Assembly: GCA_051747385.1 (NCBI GenBank)
Contig: JBNJGB010000056.1
Span: forward strand, 1 to 26,497
Source of the DNA: JBNJGB01 sp051747385
GTDB taxonomy: Bacteria; Myxococcota_A; UBA9042; PHBI01; JACKFB01
Length of the DNA stretch: 26,497 bases
Reading direction: 5' to 3'
The position numbers and the translations under genes are program-made. Below, in pieces: positions 7,693 through 15,811 of this stretch. Below the pieces are notes generated by a model. The model searched no databases. It worked only from the letters and a program-made list of their open reading frames with translations, and had not been told where the DNA came from. The number at the start of each line of letters is the position of its first letter. Positions within the stretch are counted from its first letter, which is position 1.

Positions 7693-9315
7693 ATGAAATG
7701 GCAGCCGATCCAGCCACTGTCCGACGCCGATATGCGGGCCCCGGTCCACGTTGTCGACATCTTCAAGCGGGCGTTCGACGCTCAGAGCCATGCCGCGGAG
7801 GCGCACGGTGCCGACCTGGAGGCGCTCTTCGAGCAGATCCGCCGCGAATTCGCGGTGGAGACCGGTATGTTGGAGCGGCTGTACGACCTGGACCGAGGCA
7901 CGACGACCCTCCTGATCGAAGAGGGATTCCAGGCGGACCTCATCAGCCGGGACTCGACGGACACCGACCCCCTCCGACTCGTCGGCATCCTGCGGGACCA
8001 GCAGGAGGGTATCGAGATTGTGTACGACTGGGTCGCGGGACGACGCCCACTCACGACGAGTGGGATCAAGGAACTGCACAGGATCATCACGCGGAACCAG
8101 GAGACCGTGACCGGCCAGGACTCCCTCGGACGCGTCGTGGAGACGCCGCTCCGCCGCGGCGAATGGAAGATCCGACCGAACAACCCCACGCGAGGCGATG
8201 GTGGGCTGCACGAGTACTGCCCGCCGCTGCACGTCGCTTCCGAGATGGAGCGCCTGGTCGACCTGTTCAACAGCTATGAGGACGTCCACCCAGTGATTCT
8301 CGCCGCGTGGCTCCACCACCGGTTCACTCAGATCCACCCATTCCAGGACGGCAACGGACGCGTCGCGCGAAGCCTGATGAGCTTCGTGCTCCTGCGGGGC
8401 GAGCTCGTCCCGCTCGTCATCGACCGCGACCAACGCAGCGAGTACATCGACTTCCTGGAACGAGCCGACGCGGGGGACCTTCGTCCCCTGACCGAGTTCT
8501 TCGTCGATCGGCTGTTGGATCGCATGACGCGTCTACTCGGGAAGCTGTCGCAAGCCCCGACGCCGCATGCTCGTGCTTCCGCTGCTGCGTTCGCGCTTCA
8601 GCTCGCAGAGGCTCAGAAGGAGACGACTCGACGGGAGCTACCGAAGCATCCTGGCGCCTGGTGGGCAGCCATGATGAATGAGCTCGCCCAGCGCCTCACC
8701 GACCTCGTGGCTGACGTCTCGGCCCCCTTCGAGGAGCGCTTCCCCCAGGTGCGGCCCTGGTTTGTTCTCACGCCTCCTCTCCACTACGGGATCTTGCAGG
8801 AGGAGCCCCACCGCAGCCTCTGGAAGCGCGAGCCCCACGAGCTGATCTGGCCTCGGGTCCGGGAGTTGGTCCGCCGGAAGGGCTACCCGATTCCGGAGAG
8901 TCTGGGCGGCGCCGCGTGGCGGATCTGGTTCCCGAACCGCAGCCTCGGCTACCGACCCGCGCGAACGGGCGTGCTTTGCTTCGACATAGTCGAGACGCCG
9001 GGGAACCTGGCCGTGCTCGGTTCAGGCGATGCGGAAGCCGAGGATCGGCCGTTCGGCCTGGCGGCAACCATACTCTTCGTCGACCTGGAGCCGGGCGATT
9101 TGCGCCAGGACGAGTGCGCCTGGCCGAGCTCCGAGCAACTCGACCGCATGCCGCGTCCGCCGGCCGACCTGGACTTCTCCCGCGTCGAGGTGGAGGTGGC
9201 AGTCGACGCCATCGCGCTGTTCGCGCAGGGTGAGCCCGTCGATGAAGCCGGCGAGCGGTTCGAGGTGTTCGCGAATCGCGCCTTGACCACCTTCCTCCAA
9301 GCACTGGTGCAGTAG
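7693..9315 (+). CDS. Fic-domain protein (predicted AMP transferase) with unrecognised C-terminal half
   Basis: The protein has 540 residues. The Fic core, roughly 115-270, has the full active-site motif HPFQDGNGRVAR beginning at His215, which in this family moves AMP (or another nucleotide-phosphate part) onto a hydroxyl of a target protein. Upstream, FAVETGMLERLYDLDRG (about 53-69) matches the N-terminal inhibitory helix of class II Fic proteins; Thr57 and Glu61 keep the T-x-x-x-E spacing, but the usual following Gly/Asn is Arg62. The inhibitory Glu normally blocks ATP binding, so the enzyme is probably self-inhibited until triggered. Residues from about 275 to 540 include a WPRVRELVRRKGY segment and a FGLAATILFVDLEPGD segment, and I recognise no family there. 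No antitoxin gene is adjacent. The region looks slightly lower in GC than its neighbours, which could mean transfer. Confidence 0.85.
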   Translation: MKWQPIQPLSDADMRAPVHVVDIFKRAFDAQSHAAEAHGADLEALFEQIRREFAVETGMLERLYDLDRGTTTLLIEEGFQADLISRDSTDTDPLRLVGILRDQQEGIEIVYDWVAGRRPLTTSGIKELHRIITRNQETVTGQDSLGRVVETPLRRGEWKIRPNNPTRGDGGLHEYCPPLHVASEMERLVDLFNSYEDVHPVILAAWLHHRFTQIHPFQDGNGRVARSLMSFVLLRGELVPLVIDRDQRSEYIDFLERADAGDLRPLTEFFVDRLLDRMTRLLGKLSQAPTPHARASAAAFALQLAEAQKETTRRELPKHPGAWWAAMMNELAQRLTDLVADVSAPFEERFPQVRPWFVLTPPLHYGILQEEPHRSLWKREPHELIWPRVRELVRRKGYPIPESLGGAAWRIWFPNRSLGYRPARTGVLCFDIVETPGNLAVLGSGDAEAEDRPFGLAATILFVDLEPGDLRQDECAWPSSEQLDRMPRPPADLDFSRVEVEVAVDAIALFAQGEPVDEAGERFEVFANRALTTFLQALVQ

Positions 9316-9328
9316 CGGCTCGGCGGCA

Positions 9329-9871
9329 CTACACGGCCAAGGGATACGTCTCCTCGATGGTGTGCAGGGCGCCCTCGGAGCGGAGCACGCTCGAGTAGAG
9401 GTGAAACTCCGTGACCGTGAAGGGCTCGGTCGCGAAGTGAGCGTGGGCCTCCTCGTAGTGGGCGACGCGCGCCGATGTCGTCCCCTTCAGGCGCGCCAGG
9501 GTCAGGTGCGGGTGGAAGCGCTTGTCGTCGCGGCCGAAGCCGGCGGCGGCGACGGCGTCGTCCACGTCGCGCTGGAGGCCCTCCAGCTCCGGCTGGTCGT
9601 CGACGCCGACCCAGAGCACCTTGGGACGCCCACGGGGCGGGAAGTGGCCGATGCCCTTCGGGTGCAGGACGAACGGCTCGCGGCGCACGCCCCGGAGCGC
9701 CGCGCGGATTCGCTCGAAGCCGTCGTCGTCCGCGTCCCCGATGAAGCGCAGGGTCAGGTGATACTTGTCCGGCGACACCCAGCGGGCACCGCGCAGCTCC
9801 GCGCGGAGCGCCTCGAGGCGCTCCCGGACGGTGTCGGGGACGTCGACGGCGACGAAGAGGCGGGTACCCAT
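9329..9871 (-). CDS. thpR: RNA 2',3'-cyclic phosphodiesterase (LigT/ThpR family)
   Basis: The protein has 180 residues, the usual length, and belongs to the 2H phosphoesterase superfamily. It has two HxTx motifs, HLTL at His38 and HLTL at His122, which form the symmetric active site; it opens 2',3'-cyclic phosphates on RNA ends to 2'-phosphates and can join tRNA halves in vitro. The start MGTRLFVAVDVP is typical. It lies 21 bp after the fcl stop on the same strand and is probably the last gene of the gmd-fcl transcript, with no evident link to fucose synthesis. AGGA stands directly before the ATG. Its 3' end converges with the Fic gene, 13 bp apart, with no clear terminator between them. Confidence 0.92.
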   Translation of the reverse strand: MGTRLFVAVDVPDTVRERLEALRAELRGARWVSPDKYHLTLRFIGDADDDGFERIRAALRGVRREPFVLHPKGIGHFPPRGRPKVLWVGVDDQPELEGLQRDVDDAVAAAGFGRDDKRFHPHLTLARLKGTTSARVAHYEEAHAHFATEPFTVTEFHLYSSVLRSEGALHTIEETYPLAV

Positions 9872-9892
9872 TCCTGCAGGCTCACAGGGACG

Positions 9893-10855
9893 TCAGCGCA
9901 CGGACTCGTACCAGGCGATGGTCTCCCGGAGCCCCTCCTCGAAGGGAATCCGGGCCTCCCAGCCGAAGTACTCCTTCGCCCGCTCCACCGACAGCCGGCG
10001 TCGGGGCTGGCCGTTCGGCTTGTCCGTGCGCCAGTCGAACTCGCCCATGAAGCCCGTGTGCTTCTTCACGAGCTTCGCGAGGTCGCGGATGGAGATCTCG
10101 TGGCCCGTGCCCAGGTTCACCGGCTCGGGCCCGTCGTAGCGCGCCGCGGCCGTCACGATCCCCTCGGCGGCGTCCCGGGCGTGCAGGAACTCGCGCGTCG
10201 GGCTGCCGTCCCCCCACAGCTCCACCTTCGAGCGCCCGGCCTCCCGCGCCTCGATGCACTTGCGGATCATGGCCGGGATGACGTGCGACGTCTCCAGGTC
10301 GAAGTTGTCGTTCGGGCCGTACAGGTTCACGGGGAGCAGGTAGATCCCGCTCATCCCGTATTGCTGCCGGTAGGCCTGGAGCTGCACCAGGAGCGCCTTC
10401 TTGGCGATGCCGTACGGGGCGTTGGTCTCCTCCGGATAGCCGCTCCAGAGGTCCTCCTCCCGGAAGGGCACCGTGGCGAACTTCGGGTAGGCGCAGATGG
10501 TGCCCGCCACGACGGTCTTCTCGACCCCGAACAGGCGACACTGCTCGATCAGCTCCGTCCCCATGATCAGGTTGTCGTAGAAGAAGCGCCCGGGGTTGTC
10601 CCGGTTCGCGCCGATGCCGCCCACCACGGCCGCGAGGTGGATGACGACGTCCGGCCGCGCGATCTCGAGCATGCGCTCGATGGCGCTCCGCTCGCGGAGG
10701 TCGAACTCCTCGGAGCGGGGCACGAACACGTGCTCGGCCCCGCGCCGCTGAAGCTCCTCGACCACGAAGGTCCCCAGGAAGCCGGCTCCGCCCGTCACCA
10801 CGAAGCGGCGGCTCGACAGATCCAGCTCCTCGCCATCCCATCGCCAGTGGCTCAT
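9893..10855 (-). CDS. fcl: GDP-L-fucose synthase
   Basis: The protein has 320 residues, the family's length. It epimerises and reduces GDP-4-keto-6-deoxy-D-mannose with NADPH to GDP-L-fucose. The extended SDR fold shows TGGAGFLG (21-28) for the cofactor and the Tyr148-x3-Lys152 pair in NAPYGIAKK. The catalytic Ser of the E. coli enzyme aligns by spacing with Thr119 (AGTICAYPK), which keeps a hydroxyl; this GT-x-CAYPKF form is common in a subgroup of these enzymes as I recall. The start overlaps the gmd stop by 4 bp (ATGA), so translation is coupled to the enzyme that makes its substrate. The product would feed a fucose-containing surface polysaccharide or glycan; no fucosyltransferase is in the window. 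Confidence 0.94.
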   Translation of the reverse strand: MSHWRWDGEELDLSSRRFVVTGGAGFLGTFVVEELQRRGAEHVFVPRSEEFDLRERSAIERMLEIARPDVVIHLAAVVGGIGANRDNPGRFFYDNLIMGTELIEQCRLFGVEKTVVAGTICAYPKFATVPFREEDLWSGYPEETNAPYGIAKKALLVQLQAYRQQYGMSGIYLLPVNLYGPNDNFDLETSHVIPAMIRKCIEAREAGRSKVELWGDGSPTREFLHARDAAEGIVTAAARYDGPEPVNLGTGHEISIRDLAKLVKKHTGFMGEFDWRTDKPNGQPRRRLSVERAKEYFGWEARIPFEEGLRETIAWYESVR

Positions 10856-11940
10856 CCCCCACCTCCTCGGCCGACGAACCCCGCGTCCCGCAGGGTCACC
10901 TCGCGCCGGACCAGCTCCATGTCGGCGTCCACCATCAGGTCCACGAGCCCCGCGAACGTGATCTCCGGCTGCCACCCGAGCCGCTCCCGGGCCCTGGCGG
11001 GATCTCCACAGAGCACGTCCACCTCGGTCGGGCGGAAATACGCCGGGTCCACCTCGACCAGGACGCGGCCGTCCTCCTCCGAGATGCCCTTCTCCTCGAC
11101 GCCCTCGCCCTCCCAGCGCAGGGTGATCCCCACCCGCGCGAAGGCCCGCTCGCAGAACTCCCGGACCGTCCGGGTCTCCCCCGTGGCGATGACGAGGTCC
11201 TCCGGCGACTCCTGCTGGAGCATCCGCCACATGGCCTCGACGTACTCGGGCGCGTAGCCCCAGTCCCGGCGCGCGTCCAGGTTGCCCAGGTAGACCCGGT
11301 CCTGGAGCCCGTTGGCGATGCGCGCCACCGCCTGCGTGATCTTCCGCGTGACGAACGTCCGCCCGCGCCGCGGGCTCTCGTGGTTGAAGAGGATCCCGTT
11401 GCAGGCATACAGGCCGTACGCCTCGCGGTAGTTCACCACCAGCCAGTACGCGTACAGCTTCGCCGCCGCGTACGGACTCCGCGGATAGAACGGGGTCGTC
11501 TCCGTCTGCGGCATCTCCTGGATCCTGCCGTACAGCTCGCTGGTGGACGCCTGATAGAAGCGCGTCCGCACGCCCGTCTCCTTGATGGCGTCCAGCAGCC
11601 GGAGCGTCCCCAGGCCGTCCACCTGCGCCGTGTACTCGGGCACCTCGAACGAGACCTTCACGTGGCTCTGCGCGCCCAGGTTGTAGATCTCGTCCGGATC
11701 CACGCGCTCCATGAGCCGCGACAGGTTCGAGGAGTCCGTCAGGTCGCCGTAGTGGAGGTACAGGGACCGGTCCACCACGTGGGGATCCTCGTAGATGTGA
11801 TCGATGCGATCCGTGTTGAACACGCTCGCGCGCCGGATGATCCCGTGCACCTCGTAGCCCTTCGACAGCAGAAGCTCCGCGAGGTACGAGCCGTCCTGGC
11901 CGGTGATGCCCGTGATCAGGGCCTTCCTGGGTTCGGTCAC
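10852..11940 (-). CDS. gmd: GDP-mannose 4,6-dehydratase
   Basis: The protein has 362 residues. It converts GDP-D-mannose to GDP-4-keto-6-deoxy-D-mannose, the first step to GDP-L-fucose (also to GDP-rhamnose or perosamine). The motif GITGQDGSYLAELLLSKGYE (11-30) binds NADP; Thr133 and Glu135 in TSELYG and Tyr157-x3-Lys161 in SPYAAAKLYAYW form the active site. RxxFNTDRIDHIY is the usual gmd-type insertion of the first 60 residues. I chose GTG 11940 because GGAG lies 5 nt upstream of it; GTG 11946 is 2 codons earlier and overlaps that same GGAG. It is the first gene of the gmd-fcl-thpR unit. The downstream gene makes fucose the clear end product. Confidence 0.95.
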   Translation of the reverse strand: MTEPRKALITGITGQDGSYLAELLLSKGYEVHGIIRRASVFNTDRIDHIYEDPHVVDRSLYLHYGDLTDSSNLSRLMERVDPDEIYNLGAQSHVKVSFEVPEYTAQVDGLGTLRLLDAIKETGVRTRFYQASTSELYGRIQEMPQTETTPFYPRSPYAAAKLYAYWLVVNYREAYGLYACNGILFNHESPRRGRTFVTRKITQAVARIANGLQDRVYLGNLDARRDWGYAPEYVEAMWRMLQQESPEDLVIATGETRTVREFCERAFARVGITLRWEGEGVEEKGISEEDGRVLVEVDPAYFRPTEVDVLCGDPARARERLGWQPEITFAGLVDLMVDADMELVRREVTLRDAGFVGRGGGG

Positions 11941-12044
11941 CGTCACTCCGTGGCCTGCGCGTCCGCGCCCCCGCCGGTCGGACTCCCGGTTGCAGCCCGG
12001 CGGTCGGAGACGTATTCACGCTTGCGTTGCTGCCGGGGCCCGCG

Positions 12045-12073
12045 TTGATCACCCGACGGTCCGCTCTTAGCAA
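12045..12073 (+). promoter_or_regulatory. Weak candidate promoter of the ABC importer operon
   Basis: TTGATC (12045-12050), 17 bp and TAGCAA (12068-12073) precede the binding-protein gene, leaving a leader of about 45 nt that carries GGAGG at 12111-12115. The -10 match is poor. The whole 186-bp gap between the divergent gmd and importer genes (11941-12126) was read for a cobalamin riboswitch box and none was found. Confidence 0.3.
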
Positions 12074-12126
12074 GGTTCCGAGCAGCCGCGCAACCACTCC
12101 ACACGCCTCCGGAGGCCCGCCGCACC

Positions 12127-13026
12127 GTGCCGTTCCGCCGCCTGCTGCTCCTGCCCGCGCTGCTCCTCGTCGTCGCCGCCGGCTGCCGCGAAGACTCCGA
12201 GCCCTCCGAACCCGCGGCCGACGCGGACGACGGCCCCCGCGTGGTGTCGCTGTCGCCCTCCCTCTGCCGGATGATCGAGGGCCTGAGCCGCTCCGACCGG
12301 CTCGTGGGCGTCACGAAGTGGTGCCGGGTCGAGGGCGTCCCCGTCGTCGGCGACATGCGCCCCGACGTGGAGCGGGTCCTCGCCGCGGATCCCGGCCTGG
12401 TCGTCGCCGGCCGCTATCCGTCGCTCCAGGACGACCTCGAGGCCCTCCGCGCCCACGGCCTCCAGGTCCTCACGGTGCCGCTGGACAGCCTCGACGACGC
12501 GCGCGAGGCGCTCCGGACCCTGGGCACCCGTCTGGACGCCAGGGAGCGCGCGACCGCCCTGGTGGACGGGATCGACGAGGCCCTCCGGGAGGCCCGCGAA
12601 CGCGCTGGGAACTTCGATCGCGCGCCGAACGTGCTGCTCGTCTTCGACGTCGCCGACGGCTACGTCTTCACGACCGGCGGCGGCGATCACCTCGCCGAGA
12701 TCCTCGACGCCGTGGGCGCCCGGAACGTGGCCGCCGGGGGCCCGCTCACCGCCCGCCTGCCCCTGGAGCGCGTCCTGAAGCTGGCGCCCGACGTCATCGT
12801 CCACACGGCGAAGACCGATCGCCTCCCCGACCGCGATGCCGCCGAGGCCTGGTGGTCCTCGATGGACACCCTCCCCGCCGTGGCGGAGGGTCGCGTCCAC
12901 GTCTGGCCCGACGACAGCCTGGCCACCCACGGCCCCGGGCTCGCGGGCGCCATCCGCCGCCTCTCCCGCCTGGTCGCCGAGGCCGCCGCGGACGGAGACG
13001 ACCCGACCGGGGACGACACCCGATGA
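12127..13026 (+). CDS. ABC importer substrate-binding lipoprotein (BtuF/FecB type)
   Basis: The protein has 299 residues. A signal peptide ends at lipobox AAGC (Cys20), so the mature protein is lipid-anchored in the periplasm. It has the class III binding-protein layout: VVSLSPSLCRMIEGL at the start of lobe one, a VPVVGDMRPDVERVLAADPGLVVAG stretch typical of BtuF/FecB/HmuT proteins, a long linking helix (about residues 138-160), and a second lobe ending in VHVWPDDSLATHGPGL. The ligand would be cobalamin, a ferric siderophore or haem; nothing visible decides this. GTG 12127 is the start that gives the signal peptide; GGAGG lies 11 nt upstream, somewhat far. Its stop overlaps the next start (ATGA). 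Confidence 0.87.
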   Translation: MPFRRLLLLPALLLVVAAGCREDSEPSEPAADADDGPRVVSLSPSLCRMIEGLSRSDRLVGVTKWCRVEGVPVVGDMRPDVERVLAADPGLVVAGRYPSLQDDLEALRAHGLQVLTVPLDSLDDAREALRTLGTRLDARERATALVDGIDEALREARERAGNFDRAPNVLLVFDVADGYVFTTGGGDHLAEILDAVGARNVAAGGPLTARLPLERVLKLAPDVIVHTAKTDRLPDRDAAEAWWSSMDTLPAVAEGRVHVWPDDSLATHGPGLAGAIRRLSRLVAEAAADGDDPTGDDTR

Positions 13027-14036
13027 GGGGGCCGCTCACCGCCGCCCGCCTGGCTGCGGTGCTCGGGGGCCTGGCCGCCGCCGCGCTGGTCGTCTCCGCC
13101 GCGGGCCTGGTCGTCGGCGCCGTCCCTCTGGACCTCGGCCGCGCGTTCGGGGACCCGGAGAGCGTCGACCACACCATCCTCTGGGCGCACCGCATGCCCC
13201 GCGTCGGGCAGGGCCTGATCGTCGGCGCCATCCTCGCCGCCAGCGGCGCGGCGCTGCAGGGTCTCCTGCGGAACGCCCTCGCGGAGCCCTTCATCCTGGG
13301 CGTGTCCGGCGGAGCGGCCCTGGGCGCTGCGCTCGTCGGCCTGACGGGCCTCGGCGCGTTCCTGGCGGAGCCCGTCGGGGGCTTCCTGGGCGCCCTGGCC
13401 GCCCTGATCATCGTCACCAGCCTCGCCTCCCGGCAGCGCCGCCTGTCGCCGCTCCACATGCTGCTGGTCGGCGTCGTCTTCAACGCCTTCGCCGGGGCGC
13501 TGCTCATGATCCTCCAGGCCCTCGCCAGCCCGGAGGCGGTCCAGCGCGTCCTCCTCCGCCTCATGGGCACCCTCACCGTGGACCCCAGCCAGCCTCTGCT
13601 GCTGCCGGTGCTCCTCGCCGCCGGCGCCGGCGGCCTCGCCCTGCTCCTGTCCCACGCCCGCAGCCTCGATCTCCTCGCCCTGGGCGACGACACCTCCCGG
13701 ACCCTCGGCGTGGACCCGGATCGCCTCCGCATGCGCCTGTTCGTCGTGCTCTCCATCCCCATCGGGGCGGCGGTCGCCGCCACGGGCCTCATCGGCTTCG
13801 TGGGCCTCATCGTCCCCCACGGGCTGCGCCTGGCCTTCGGGCCGGATCACCGCCTGCTGCTGCCCGCCTCCGCCCTCGCCGGCGCCGTGTTCGTGGTGCT
13901 GGCCGATCTGCTGGTGCGCGCGCTGACCATGGGCCTGGGCACGGAGCTTCCCGTGGGCGTCCTCACCACCGTCGTGGGCGGCCCGCTGTTCCTCTGGCTC
14001 CTGCGACGGGACGCGCGCGGAGGGGAGTCGCCGTGA
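13023..14036 (+). CDS. ABC importer permease, FecCD/BtuC family
   Basis: The protein has 337 residues with about ten membrane helices, as in BtuC. Recognisable family stretches are RMPRVGQGLIVGAILAASGA and LQGLLRNALAEPFILGVSGG after helix 2, and GLIGFVGLIVPHGLRL plus GTELPVGVLTTVVGGPLFLWLL near the end. It forms the channel dimer for the ligand handed over by the binding lipoprotein. ATG 13023 overlaps the preceding stop by 4 bp, and its own stop overlaps the ATPase start by 4 bp. The ligand is unknown for the same reasons as for the binding protein. Confidence 0.92.
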   Translation: MRGPLTAARLAAVLGGLAAAALVVSAAGLVVGAVPLDLGRAFGDPESVDHTILWAHRMPRVGQGLIVGAILAASGAALQGLLRNALAEPFILGVSGGAALGAALVGLTGLGAFLAEPVGGFLGALAALIIVTSLASRQRRLSPLHMLLVGVVFNAFAGALLMILQALASPEAVQRVLLRLMGTLTVDPSQPLLLPVLLAAGAGGLALLLSHARSLDLLALGDDTSRTLGVDPDRLRMRLFVVLSIPIGAAVAATGLIGFVGLIVPHGLRLAFGPDHRLLLPASALAGAVFVVLADLLVRALTMGLGTELPVGVLTTVVGGPLFLWLLRRDARGGESP

Positions 14037-14818
14037 TCCCGGAGCGCCCCGCCACCACCCTGGCCTGCGAAGGCGTCGGCCATCGCTACGGCGAGGTCCC
14101 GGTCCTCGACGGCATCGACCTGCGCCTGGAGCCGGGGACGGTCACCACGCTGCTCGGGCCGAACGGAGCCGGCAAGTCGACGCTCCTCCGCATCCTGGCC
14201 GGGGTCCTCCGGCCGACGGCGGGCCGGGTGCACGTCGGCGATCGCGAGCTTCGGACCCTCGACCGCCGCGCGGCCTCCCGCGCGCTCGCCCTCGTGGGCA
14301 CGGAGCCGGAGGTCCCGTTCGCCTGGACGTCCCTGGAGATCGTGCTCATGGGCCGGGCGCCGCACCTGGCTCCGCACCGGCTCGAGCGGCCCGACGATCA
14401 CGCCCGCGCCGAGGACGCCCTGGCCCGCGTCGGCGCCGATCACCTGGCCGGGCGCCCCCTCCCCGAGCTGAGCGCCGGCGAGCGCCAGCGGGTCCTCCTG
14501 GCGCGCGCCCTCTGCCAGGACACGCCGGCGCTGCTCCTGGACGAGCCGACGAGCCACCAGGACCCTGCGCACGCCCTCCGCCTGGCCGACCTGATGCGCG
14601 ACCTGGCCCGAGACGGCCGGACGGTGGTCGCCGTCCTCCACGATCTGAACCTCGCGGCCCGCGCCGGGGATCGGATGGTGTTCCTCCACGATCGTAGGAT
14701 CGCGGCGGACGGACCGCCCGATGAGGTCCTCACGCCGGACGTGATACGACGCGTGTACGGCGTGGGCTGCCGGCGGGTCGAGGGCGAGCACCCGGCTGTG
14801 GTCCTGGGCATGAGCTGA
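14033..14818 (+). CDS. ABC importer ATPase (BtuD/FhuC type)
   Basis: The protein has 261 residues and a complete ATPase: Walker A GPNGAGKST (42-50), signature LSAGERQR (from 146), Walker B LLLDEPT with Asp170 and Glu171, and H-loop His203 in VLHDLN. The C-terminal part, with PDEVLTPDVIRRVYGV, is the usual end of iron/B12 importer ATPases. It drives the permease encoded just upstream. GTG 14033 overlaps the permease stop (GTGA) and has GGAGGGGAG shortly before it. No motif is missing. Confidence 0.94.
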   Translation: MIPERPATTLACEGVGHRYGEVPVLDGIDLRLEPGTVTTLLGPNGAGKSTLLRILAGVLRPTAGRVHVGDRELRTLDRRAASRALALVGTEPEVPFAWTSLEIVLMGRAPHLAPHRLERPDDHARAEDALARVGADHLAGRPLPELSAGERQRVLLARALCQDTPALLLDEPTSHQDPAHALRLADLMRDLARDGRTVVAVLHDLNLAARAGDRMVFLHDRRIAADGPPDEVLTPDVIRRVYGVGCRRVEGEHPAVVLGMS

Positions 14819-14843
14819 TCCGACGGTGCGTTGGAAGACGAGC

Positions 14844-15464
14844 ATGGGACACGACGGAAGCCACGATCACGATCTGCTGCCCCCGGAGTTCTTCGCCCGC
14901 GACGCCCTCCACGTGGCGCGGGACCTCCTCGGCAAGCACATCCGGCGCGGCGAGGTCCTCCTCCGGATCACGGAGGTGGAGGCCTATCGCTCGCCGGACG
15001 ACACGGCGAACCACTGCCGCGCCGGACGCACGGCGCGGAACGCCCCCATGTGGGGCCCGCCGGGCCACGCCTACGTCTACATCTGCTACGGGATCCACGC
15101 GATGCTGAACCTGGTCACGGGGCGCGAGGGCGACGGCGAGGCCGTCCTGATCCGCAGCTGCGAGCCGGTCGGCGGGCTCGACCTCGTGCGCTCCCGCCGC
15201 GGCGGCAAGGACGGGCCGGCTCTCCTCGACGGGCCCGGGAAGGTAGGCGCGGCGCTCGCCCTGGACACGTCGTGGTCCCATCATCCGCTGTTCGAGGCCG
15301 GCGGCCTGGAGGTGCTGGCCGGCCCGCCCCCCGAAGGCGTCCTGGCCGGCCCGCGAGTCGGCATCGCCTACGCCGACCCGGAGCACGTGGCCGCCCCGTG
15401 GCGCCTGGCGGCGGCCGGCACGCGCTGGGTGAGCCAGCGCAAGCACCTCGCCCCGGCCGACTGA
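14844..15464 (+). CDS. 3-methyladenine DNA glycosylase, AAG/MPG family
   Basis: The protein has 206 residues, the normal bacterial length. It removes alkylated purines (3-methyladenine, hypoxanthine) from DNA by base flipping. Catalytic Glu46 stands in ITEVEAYRSPDD, matching Glu125 of human AAG, and the MWGPPGHAYVYICYGIHAMLN block carries the Tyr used to push out the base. It begins 25 bp after the importer ATPase and is probably on the same transcript, although the functions are unrelated. ATG 14844 was preferred over GTG 14826, which would add MRWKTS, because a weak GGAAGACGAG stretch precedes it. The His-rich leader GHDGSHDHD is unusual but lies before the conserved fold. Confidence 0.93.
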   Translation: MGHDGSHDHDLLPPEFFARDALHVARDLLGKHIRRGEVLLRITEVEAYRSPDDTANHCRAGRTARNAPMWGPPGHAYVYICYGIHAMLNLVTGREGDGEAVLIRSCEPVGGLDLVRSRRGGKDGPALLDGPGKVGAALALDTSWSHHPLFEAGGLEVLAGPPPEGVLAGPRVGIAYADPEHVAAPWRLAAAGTRWVSQRKHLAPAD

Positions 15465-15706
15465 CTTCGGAACCGCGGGGGCGTGGCCGTCGACCCGCGC
15501 CATTCATGGGATGGCCGAATCCACCCGACGCGCGCCCCCGCTGCGCTCCAAAAGAGGAGTCGTAGGGGCCCGCTCGTAGCGTCACGGGGCGCTCATCACA
15601 GAGAGGAGGGGGGAACTCTCGGTGCGGCGTGGCCGTGTCGCGTCGCGGACGTGCAACTCCTCTATCACCCATGTTCGAGGCCCCCCATCGGGGTGGCAAG
15701 CTAAGG
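15465..15706. other. Non-coding stretch between glycosylase gene and tandem repeat
   Basis: I see no gene, tRNA or convincing terminator. A CGCGGG and CCCGCG pair just after the glycosylase stop could form a weak hairpin, and CCCC-ATC-GGGG lies near 15683-15694. Both flanking genes point into this region, so it is a convergent gap. Confidence 0.5.
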
Positions 15707-15712
15707 GATGCT

Positions 15713-15743
15713 TGGGGTCACACCTACTCATTTCTCACTTTTC
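15713..15743 (+). repeat. Interspersed 31-bp repeat, copy B
   Basis: It starts TGGGGTCACACCTACTCA and ends TTTCTCACTTTTC, in the same orientation as copy A. It lies in the first unit of the 68-bp tandem duplication and has minus-strand stop codons in all three frames. Confidence 0.9.
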
Positions 15744-15780
15744 CGCCCCGCTCCAGCCACCGCTCCAGCACCTCGATGCT

Positions 15781-15811
15781 TGGGGTCAAGCCTACTCATT
15801 TCTCACTTTTC
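15781..15811 (+). repeat. Interspersed 31-bp repeat, copy C
   Basis: It starts TGGGGTCAAGCCTACTCA. Read on the minus strand it encodes the final residues KVRNE and the TAG stop (15792-15794) of the hybrid histidine kinase, so the repeat now forms the gene's 3' end. Confidence 0.9.

Noticed and set aside
11941..12126. Cobalamin riboswitch before the ABC importer
   Set aside because: I looked for the B12-box type sequence on both strands and saw none.
12027..13022. Upstream extension of the permease frame
   Set aside because: It only overlaps the binding-protein gene out of frame; the permease starts at the ATGA overlap at 13023.
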